Shown here piece after piece: positions 58,470 through 64,000 of a stretch of DNA of 64,000 bases. The notes under the pieces are model-generated. The model was given only the letters and a program-made list of their open reading frames with translations, made no database searches and was not told the origin of the DNA. The DNA comes from JABFRG01 sp038210445 (GTDB lineage: Bacteria > Myxococcota_A > Polyangia > Polyangiales > Polyangiaceae), in assembly GCA_038210445.1 (NCBI GenBank), contig JBBQWQ010000014.1:1-64000 (forward strand), read 5' to 3'. Position 1 is the stretch's first letter, and each line of letters starts with the position of its first letter. The position numbers and the translations under genes were made by a program.

Positions 58470-58892
58470 ATGAAGGCCTGGAATCGCCGCGCAATGCTGG
58501 GGCTCGCCGTGGGCCTGTTCGTGGTCGGCGTCGGCTGCAAGGGCAAGGACGAAGTGCGCTGCGCCCACTGCGGCATGAAGGTCGCACCCGAGAGCCCATG
58601 GAAGACCGAGGTGGTAAGCGCCGGCAAGACCGTCACCTACGACACGCCGCGGTGCGCTCTCTTCGACGCACTCGGCACGCCCTCCAAGGTTCGTGTGCAA
58701 GAGTTCTACGACCGCACCTGGCTCGACGCCGCCGAGGTCCGCTTCGTCCGCGGCAGCGACGTGCTCGGCCCCATGGGACCCGACCTGGTGCCGGTGAACC
58801 CTGCCCATGTCGCGAAGTTCACCAAGGACCACGGCGGCGCTGCGGTAGCCTACGCCGACCTCACCAAGGCGAACCTGGAAGACGCCAAGTAG
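58470..58892 (+). CDS. NosL-like copper-binding lipoprotein
   Basis: 140 aa. Signal peptide and lipobox VVGVGC (Cys23), then RCAHCGMKVAPESPW (the NosL CxxCGM site), CALFDALGTPSKVRVQEFYDRTWLDAAEVRFVRGSDVLGPMGPDLVPVNPAHVAKFTKDHGGAAVAY. In nitrous-oxide reductase maturation NosL carries copper; isolated NosL homologues elsewhere may be general copper chaperones. No nos cluster is near, so the latter is more likely. Confidence 0.8.
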   Translation: MKAWNRRAMLGLAVGLFVVGVGCKGKDEVRCAHCGMKVAPESPWKTEVVSAGKTVTYDTPRCALFDALGTPSKVRVQEFYDRTWLDAAEVRFVRGSDVLGPMGPDLVPVNPAHVAKFTKDHGGAAVAYADLTKANLEDAK

Positions 58893-59004
58893 CACTACGG
58901 AGAGAGAATCGCGCCGAGGACCGCTGTATATGTGCATTGTGCACTGAATTCGCGGAGCCAGCGGGGAGCGCCCAAGCGGAGCGTGCCATGGTAGAACGCT
59001 TCTC

Positions 59005-60516
59005 ATGGCGACCTTCGACGATCTGATCATCGGCAGCGGCATGGGCGGGCTGACGGTGGGCGCCATGCTCGCGCGGGCCGGCCGGCGCGTCTTGATCCTC
59101 GAGGCGCACGACGAACCCGGCGGCTACGCGCACAGCTTTCGCATGCGCGACTTCCGCTTCTGCGCGCAGGTGCACTACATCTTCAACTGCGGCGAGGGCG
59201 AGACCATTCATCGCTTCCTGAGCCGCCTCGGCGCCGCCGAGACCGTGCCTTTCGTGCGTCTCGATCCGGAAGGCTTCGACCACGTGGTGGTGGCCGGCGA
59301 GCGGGTGCAGATTCCCAACGGCCTCCTGAAGTTCCGCGACCGCCTGGTGCGGCGTTTTCCTCACTGGGAGCGGCCCTTGCGCCGCTACTTCGATGCGGTG
59401 GCAGTGGTGGGCGAAGAGCTCGACCGCCTGGAGCAGGCGCCCACGCGCATTACCCCCGCGGCGCTCCTCGCCGTGTACCGCTACCGGCACCTCCTCCGCT
59501 ACCTCAAGTGGACGCTCGACGACCTTTACGATCACGTCGATATGCCGCCCAAGCTCCGGGCTATCCTTGCTGGCCAATCGGGCGACTACCTACTTCCGCC
59601 GCGCGACGTGTCGTTTCTGCTCCACGTGGCGCTGGTCTACAACTACGACCGCGGCGCGTACTACCCGAAGCACCACTTCTTCCACTTCGTGGAAACCATC
59701 GTGGAGAAGATTCGCGCCGAGCCCGGCTGCGCGGTGCTCTTGGAGCGAGAAGTGGACTGCATCCACGTGGAGAGCGGCCGCGTCACTGGCGTGACCACCA
59801 AGCGTGGCGAGCACTTCACCGCCAGTCGCTACATCTCCAATGTCGACCCCAAGGCCACCGCGCGCCTCGCCGGAGAGGGGAGCTTCGAGAAGAAGCGTGT
59901 GGACTACGCATACTCCTCTGGCACCATCACCCTGTACCTCGGCGTCCGCGGGCTCGATCTGCGGGAGCACGGCTTCGGATCACACAACGTGTGGCACTAT
60001 CCGCACCAGGACCTCAATCGCATCTACGACGATCAGCTCCTGCGCCACGATCTCTCGAACCCCTGGCTCTTTCTCTCCACGCCGACGCTCCACTCTGGTG
60101 AGCCGGGCCTATGCCCGCCGGGGCATCAAATCCTCGAGGTGGCCACGTCGTGCGATCATGCGCGCCTGGCGCGGCTGCGTCAGGACGATCGCCGGGCCTA
60201 CAACGCCGAGAAGAAGAAGATCCGCGAGACCATCCTCGAGGTGATCGAAGCGAGCTACGTGCCCAGGCTGCGTGAGCACCTCTCCATGCGCGTCACCGGC
60301 ACGCCTGCCACCAACGAGCGCTTCTGCTGGGCCCCCGCCGGCAACTCCTACGGCGCCGCGCTTACGCCGGCTCACGTGGGCTTTCATCGCAAGCCCTTCC
60401 AGAGCTCCCTCGAGAACCTCTGGCTGGTCAACGCCACCGCCGGCTTTCCCAGTGTGGCGGGCACCGTCGGCGCCGGTCTCGAGCTCTATCGCCAGCTCAC
60501 CGGCGATCGCGTCTAG
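59005..60516 (+). CDS. FAD-dependent oxidoreductase, carotenoid isomerase/desaturase type
   Basis: 503 aa. N-terminal Rossmann FAD site LIIGSGMGGLTVGAMLARAGRRVLILEAHDEPGGYAHSF (GxGxxG, then Glu in ILEAH). C-terminus NLWLVNATAGFPSVAGTVGAGLELYRQLTG is the phytoene-desaturase/retinol-saturase closing motif. Similar to bacterial CrtISO-like and all-trans-retinol 13,14-reductase-like proteins, which isomerise or saturate polyenes. The product is therefore probably a carotenoid-related enzyme, but substrate is unknown. Confidence 0.8.
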   Translation: MATFDDLIIGSGMGGLTVGAMLARAGRRVLILEAHDEPGGYAHSFRMRDFRFCAQVHYIFNCGEGETIHRFLSRLGAAETVPFVRLDPEGFDHVVVAGERVQIPNGLLKFRDRLVRRFPHWERPLRRYFDAVAVVGEELDRLEQAPTRITPAALLAVYRYRHLLRYLKWTLDDLYDHVDMPPKLRAILAGQSGDYLLPPRDVSFLLHVALVYNYDRGAYYPKHHFFHFVETIVEKIRAEPGCAVLLEREVDCIHVESGRVTGVTTKRGEHFTASRYISNVDPKATARLAGEGSFEKKRVDYAYSSGTITLYLGVRGLDLREHGFGSHNVWHYPHQDLNRIYDDQLLRHDLSNPWLFLSTPTLHSGEPGLCPPGHQILEVATSCDHARLARLRQDDRRAYNAEKKKIRETILEVIEASYVPRLREHLSMRVTGTPATNERFCWAPAGNSYGAALTPAHVGFHRKPFQSSLENLWLVNATAGFPSVAGTVGAGLELYRQLTGDRV

Positions 60517-60570
60517 CAGCGGCGGGAACCCGCTCCGCAGCATGTGGCGACGGGGGGTCGAGTCGGTGGT

Positions 60571-60816
60571 ATGGGAGATGCGATGGACGGCGAACCGAGC
60601 GAGATACCCCCGCGCATGAAGCGCGTACTTCAGGTGGTGTATGCGGTCGAGGGCGTCTCCGCAGCGCGCGTGTGGGAGTGGCCCGGCCGGGTCGCGGTGG
60701 CCGTGCACGCCGCCGGCATCGCCGACAGCGAGCTGCTCCGCCGGGTCGAGCGCGCCGTCGACCCACTCCGTGGCGCCGAAGAGACCTGGGACTTCGGCCT
60801 TCTCGACGATCCCTGA
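60571..60816 (+). CDS. small hypothetical protein
   Basis: 81 aa from ATG 60571; a GTG at 60544 would add nine residues. Sequence has MKRVLQVVYAVEGVSAARVWEWPGRVAVAVH and SELLRRVERAVDPLRG, with an alpha/beta composition like short conserved bacterial proteins. It is 54 bp downstream of the flavoprotein stop and convergent with the kinase gene, 3 bp apart. No known family. Confidence 0.45.
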   Translation: MGDAMDGEPSEIPPRMKRVLQVVYAVEGVSAARVWEWPGRVAVAVHAAGIADSELLRRVERAVDPLRGAEETWDFGLLDDP

Positions 60817-60819
60817 AGT

Positions 60820-61824
60820 TCAGCTCCGGAGCAGCTCTTCCCAGTGATACGGAAGCGCGACGCGCGGCGCGACCACGGTGCGGGCCTCGGCCGAGATTCC
60901 CTGCGCGAGATCGCGCGGACCGAGGGCCCGGTGCGCCACGTCGTAGCCCACCACCATCTCGAGCCCGAGAACCAGCTCGGCCACCATGGGAATGCGCGCT
61001 TCGACTTCGCGGAGCAGCGCGGCGTGGAGCACGCGCGCAAGCGGACCCGGCACCCACGGAGCCACCTGCTGAATCGGCGCCAGCTCCTTCTTCTGCACCA
61101 GGAACGCCATGAACGCGCCCGCGGTGGCGAACGCCGGGGTGCCGGCGAGCATGTGATAGAGCACCATGCCCAGAGCCCACACATCGGTGCGCGCGTCGGT
61201 CGACTTGGGGTTTTGCGACTGCTCCGGCGAGATGTAGCGCGGCGTGCCCATGAGCACCCCGGAGCGCGTGAGGTTGCCCTCGAGGTTCTCGGTACGCGCC
61301 AGTCCGAAGTCGGCCACCCGCAACACGTAGCGACCACCCACGTCGTCGAGGATCAGATTCGAAGGCTTGATGTCGCGGTGAATGACGCCCGCGGTGTGCG
61401 CCGCCGCCACGCCCTCGCAGGCCTGGATGATCAAAGGCGCCGCGACCTCGACCGGGAGCGCCCCGTTGTGGGCCAGGTGCACCGCCAGATCGCCCCCGCG
61501 CAGGAGCGGCATGGCGAAGTACGGCGCATCGAGCTCGACGTCGAAGCCATGGTCGAAGACCGGCATCACGTTGGGGTGCGCAATGCGCGCGCACACCGCC
61601 ACCTCGCGGGCGAACCGCGCCAGCCCTTCGGGGTCGGTGCGCACCAGCGTCTTCACCGCCACCGCCTGGCCAGAAGGGTCGATGGCCTCGAACACGACCC
61701 CCATGGCGCCCTCGCCCACCACGCGTACGGTGCGGTATTTGCCGCCTATGAGAATGCTCGGCGCGGACGTCACGCCACCATCGTAGCTGTTCTCTGTGAG
61801 GACGTCCCGGAGCTTGCGTGTCAC
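60820..61824 (-). CDS. Ser/Thr protein kinase
   Basis: 334 aa, a kinase domain with almost no extra: GEGAMGVVFEAIDPSGQAVAVKTL, HRDIKPSNLILDD (RD kinase), VADFGLARTEN, and GTPRYISPEQS with VWALGMVLYHMLAGTPAF. No membrane segment or sensor domain follows. Catalytically complete. Its ATG overlaps the stop of the Ppx/GppA gene (ATGA at 61821-61824), so kinase and exopolyphosphatase are expressed together. Confidence 0.9.
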   Translation of the reverse strand: MTRKLRDVLTENSYDGGVTSAPSILIGGKYRTVRVVGEGAMGVVFEAIDPSGQAVAVKTLVRTDPEGLARFAREVAVCARIAHPNVMPVFDHGFDVELDAPYFAMPLLRGGDLAVHLAHNGALPVEVAAPLIIQACEGVAAAHTAGVIHRDIKPSNLILDDVGGRYVLRVADFGLARTENLEGNLTRSGVLMGTPRYISPEQSQNPKSTDARTDVWALGMVLYHMLAGTPAFATAGAFMAFLVQKKELAPIQQVAPWVPGPLARVLHAALLREVEARIPMVAELVLGLEMVVGYDVAHRALGPRDLAQGISAEARTVVAPRVALPYHWEELLRS

Positions 61825-62756
61825 GGTCGGGCTTCCGCGCGCAAAAGCGCCTCTGCCAGGCCCCAGCGCACGCCGCGATCGGACACGATGGCCTCGGTGG
61901 CCCCCATGGCGGCGAGCACCGCCTCGGCCACCAGACCCCCGGCCACGATGACGTCGGCGCGCTTGGGGTCGAGGCCGGCGACCAGGCTCCGCTCGGCCAG
62001 CGGCATGCGGGCGAGGCGCGTCACCACCGCGCGCACGTCCTCCAGTCTCATGCGTGCACCATGCACGCGATCGCCATCGTAGGTGCGAAGCCCCAGGTGC
62101 ACCGCCGCCAGGGTGGTCATGGTGCCGGCCACACCCACCGGGGCGCCAATGAAGGCCAGCTGCGGCACCTCGGCGAACGCATCGCGCAGCACCTTGCGCA
62201 CTTTTTCCAGCGACGCCTCGCTCGGGGGATCGCCGGTCACATGGCGCTCGGTGAGCCGCACGCTCCCCACGTCGAAGCTCTTCTTGTAGCCCAAGACCAC
62301 CGCGTCGCCGTGAACCTCTCCCACCGCAATCTCGGTGCTCCCGCCACCGATGTCGTACACCGCGGCGGGGCCGACCGGCAGCGCGAGGCCGGAGATGGCG
62401 CCCAGAAACGTGGTGGTGGCTTCTTCGTCACCGCTGAGAATGCGCGCGGGTTTTCCGAAGCCCTCGGTGACGACCGCCTGTACCGGCTCGGCGCCGGCGG
62501 CGTCGCGCATGGCGCTGGTGCCCACCACGTCGAAGGCGGTGGCGCCGTGCACGGTCGCCGCGGCTCGGTAGTCGCGCAACGCCTCGCAGGTGCGGGCCAC
62601 GGCATCGGGATGCAGTCGCCGCGTGGCATCTACCCCCTGGCCCAGCCGCGTGATGCGCGCCTCCTGGTGCACCGCGCGCACGCGCCCGTCGGGCCCGCGC
62701 TCGGCCACGAGCAGGATGACGGTGTTGGTTCCGATGTCGACGGTGGCTACGCGCAT
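61821..62756 (-). CDS. Ppx/GppA-family phosphatase
   Basis: 311 aa from ATG 62756 (or 62762). ASKHA fold motifs: ATVDIGTNTVILLVAE, RITRLGQGVDATRRL, VYDIGGGSTEIAVGE, and a GxxGTxTTLA region (GVAGTMTTLAAVHLGL). Hydrolyses polyphosphate or guanosine pentaphosphate, linking to the stringent response. Coupled to the downstream kinase gene by an ATGA overlap, which suggests phosphorylation-based control. Confidence 0.9.
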   Translation of the reverse strand: MRVATVDIGTNTVILLVAERGPDGRVRAVHQEARITRLGQGVDATRRLHPDAVARTCEALRDYRAAATVHGATAFDVVGTSAMRDAAGAEPVQAVVTEGFGKPARILSGDEEATTTFLGAISGLALPVGPAAVYDIGGGSTEIAVGEVHGDAVVLGYKKSFDVGSVRLTERHVTGDPPSEASLEKVRKVLRDAFAEVPQLAFIGAPVGVAGTMTTLAAVHLGLRTYDGDRVHGARMRLEDVRAVVTRLARMPLAERSLVAGLDPKRADVIVAGGLVAEAVLAAMGATEAIVSDRGVRWGLAEALLRAEARP

Positions 62757-62813
62757 GGACAAAAGACGACGACGCGAAGGCCAGAGACCTCCGCGTCGCT
62801 CGTAGGGAATGCC

Positions 62814-63662
62814 TTACTTGATGTTGTTCAGGTTGAGCATCTCTTCCACGTTGGGCTGGACGACCAGCTCGACGCGGCGGTTCTTCTGCATCTCGTCTTT
62901 GGCCTGCTGGGCAACGGTGCCGGCGACCGGATCGGTCTCGCCGTAGCCGCTCGCGCCCCAATCGATCGGGTTCAAGCCGCCGCCCTGGGGCTTCTTGTCT
63001 TTGTCGCCCTTTTCCGGCGCCAGAGGTCCGATGAGATAGATGAGCACGGTGCGGGCGCGGGCCAGCGACAGGCCCCAGTTGTCCTTGAACGGACCGCCGC
63101 CGTACTTGGCGTTGTCGGTGTGGCCGGCCACCAAGAAGTGGCGGCTGTTGAGGTCCTTGTCGGTGCGGATGATTTCGGCGACCTGGGCCAAGGCGTCTTT
63201 GCCTTGGGGACGAAGCTCGTCTTTGCCCGAGTCGAACAGAATGTCGCCGGGGAGCTGGATGACCATGCGGTTGTTGCGCACGACGACCTTGAGGCCGATG
63301 TCATTGAGCTTCTGCAGCTTGCTGCGAAGCTCCTTGAAGCGCGCTTCGATGACCGCGAGCTGGTCGGCGCGCAGCTTGTACTCGGTGAGCGCCTGCCGCA
63401 GCTTGGCTGCGTCTTCCTTCGACTTCTCCAGGCCCACGCCGGTGTTCTTCAGCTGATCGCGAAGGGTGTCGAGCTCCGACTGAGCCTCGTTGAACTTCGC
63501 CTGATCCGTTGCGAGCTGCCCCTTGGCGGCCTTCAGCTCGGCCGCGATCTTGTCAATCTCTCGCTGCTTCGCCTCGAGCTCTTCGTCGCTGTGTCCACAG
63601 CCGACGGCTCCCAGGGTGAGACCGATCATCGCGACGGTAAAGAATCGTTTCAAAGCATTCAC
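62814..63662 (-). CDS. OmpA-family lipoprotein with coiled coil
   Basis: 282 aa from GTG 63662; an upstream start would add an untypical basic stretch. Lipobox VGC (Cys22). Residues 25-125 are a heptad-rich coiled coil (EELEAKQREIDKIAAELKAAKGQLATDQ, SELDTLRDQLKNTGVGLEKSKEDAAKLRQALTEYK). Then the peptidoglycan-binding OmpA domain: ILFDSGKDELRPQGKDALAQVAEIIR, VAGHTDNAKYGG, LARARTVLIYLIG, RRVELVVQPN. Anchors the outer membrane to the cell wall. Confidence 0.9.
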   Translation of the reverse strand: MNALKRFFTVAMIGLTLGAVGCGHSDEELEAKQREIDKIAAELKAAKGQLATDQAKFNEAQSELDTLRDQLKNTGVGLEKSKEDAAKLRQALTEYKLRADQLAVIEARFKELRSKLQKLNDIGLKVVVRNNRMVIQLPGDILFDSGKDELRPQGKDALAQVAEIIRTDKDLNSRHFLVAGHTDNAKYGGGPFKDNWGLSLARARTVLIYLIGPLAPEKGDKDKKPQGGGLNPIDWGASGYGETDPVAGTVAQQAKDEMQKNRRVELVVQPNVEEMLNLNNIK

Positions 63663-63804
63663 CGAGAACCTCCATTCGTATCGATTGCGCCGGCCAAGGT
63701 ACGCCTTTCCGCGATTCATCGTCAACCATGGTCAACCACGACGAATTTTCGCATTCGGCGAAACCGTTGACTTCGTGTGCTCGCCACACCATGCTCGCTT
63801 TTCC

Positions 63805-64000
63805 ATGTACCGCTACGAGTATCCGCGGCCGGCGGTCACCGTCGACGTCGTCATCTTTTCCATGCGCGCCGACGATCTGGTGGTGCTCCTGGTGAAGCGA
63901 AAGCTCGCGCCTTACAAAGGCCAATGGGCGCTTCCAGGTGGGTTCGTGAACCCCAACGAGAGCCTCGATCGCGCCTGCGCGCGGGAGTTGGAAGAGGAAA
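63805..64000 (+). CDS. Nudix hydrolase, 5' part
   Basis: First 65 residues only; the gene runs off the right edge. MYRYEYPRPAVTVDVVIFSMRADDLVVLLVKRKLAPYKGQWALPGGFVNPNESLDRACARELEEE shows the start of a Nudix box (GGFVNPNESLDRACARELEEE, GxxxxxExxxxxxxREL). The sequence is close to ADP-ribose pyrophosphatase/NrtR-type Nudix proteins. Divergent from the OmpA-like gene; their promoters share 142 bp. Confidence 0.85.
   Translation, partial: MYRYEYPRPAVTVDVVIFSMRADDLVVLLVKRKLAPYKGQWALPGGFVNPNESLDRACARELEEE

Overview
The window looks like chromosomal DNA of a GC-rich deltaproteobacterium of the Myxococcota type, probably near the Polyangiales. The signs are the many lipoproteins whose mature ends are spacers rich in Ser/Gly or Asp/Ala/Gly, two proteases with MYXO-CTERM-like tails, eukaryote-like Ser/Thr kinases, an MglA-derived GTPase-like protein, SUMF1 (formylglycine-enzyme-like) lipoproteins, and an MqnD-like futalosine-pathway protein. 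I see no rRNA, tRNA, CRISPR array, insertion-sequence transposase or replication origin. The window ends are open: an SUMF1 copy runs off the left edge and a Nudix gene off the right.

Region by region. 1-2496: three tandem SUMF1-like lipoprotein genes on the minus strand; the outer copy is broken by a 7-bp tandem duplication. 2468-5485: a gene graveyard with a decayed 3' end, a toxin-tail-like fragment followed by a small membrane protein, a secreted-protein stub, and a SNF2-helicase/Rrp8-methyltransferase remnant. 5486-7150: an orphan P-loop ATPase. 7327-16386: lipoproteins, a UbiA prenyltransferase, an MglA-like pseudo-GTPase, an alpha/beta hydrolase and membrane proteins. 16387-19034: an ABC ATPase/permease pair, with a CPBP protease divergent from it. 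19039-25268: a tightly packed minus-strand operon (sensor kinase, NtrC-type regulator, BtuF-like binding protein, TlyA methyltransferase, MFS exporter, Uma2 protein). 25338-27985: twin trypsin-like MYXO-CTERM proteases. 28416-30831: an outer-membrane-barrel protein, a small lipoprotein and MqnD-like protein. 30897-33869: FAH hydrolase, membrane-anchored SUMF1 protein and CinA. 33871-34209: a six-copy 42-bp repeat interrupted by a palindromic element. 34227-38716: three exported proteins. 38773-39692: a broken RCC1-like gene. 39744-49824: kinase-TPR protein, membrane protein, methyltransferase, YceI/HxlR pair, zincin lipoprotein, ribulose-phosphate epimerase, GNAT and a small lipoprotein. 49859-52953: TetR- and ArsR-controlled SRPBCC proteins and a CRP-type protein. 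53002-64000: paired small lipoproteins, a LolD-type ATPase with a cysteine-containing membrane protein, GNAT, a barrel-like protein, an aegerolysin-like protein, NosL-like lipoprotein, a carotenoid-isomerase-like flavoprotein, kinase plus Ppx/GppA, an OmpA lipoprotein and Nudix.

Much of the gene content serves the envelope: about a third of the products carry a lipobox or signal peptide. Regulation is visible in three divergent or autoregulatory layouts (HxlR/YceI, TetR/SRPBCC, ArsR/AHSA1) with candidate dyads. The most unusual points are the MglA-like protein that has lost its P-loop and NKxD motif, the 42-bp array that appears to be copied from the stop-codon end of its neighbour and then split by a palindromic element, two genes each broken by a perfect short tandem duplication, and a recurring AT-bearing motif TGTA-N3-TRCA inside GC-rich coding sequence. 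Functions come from motif reading only; no database search was possible.
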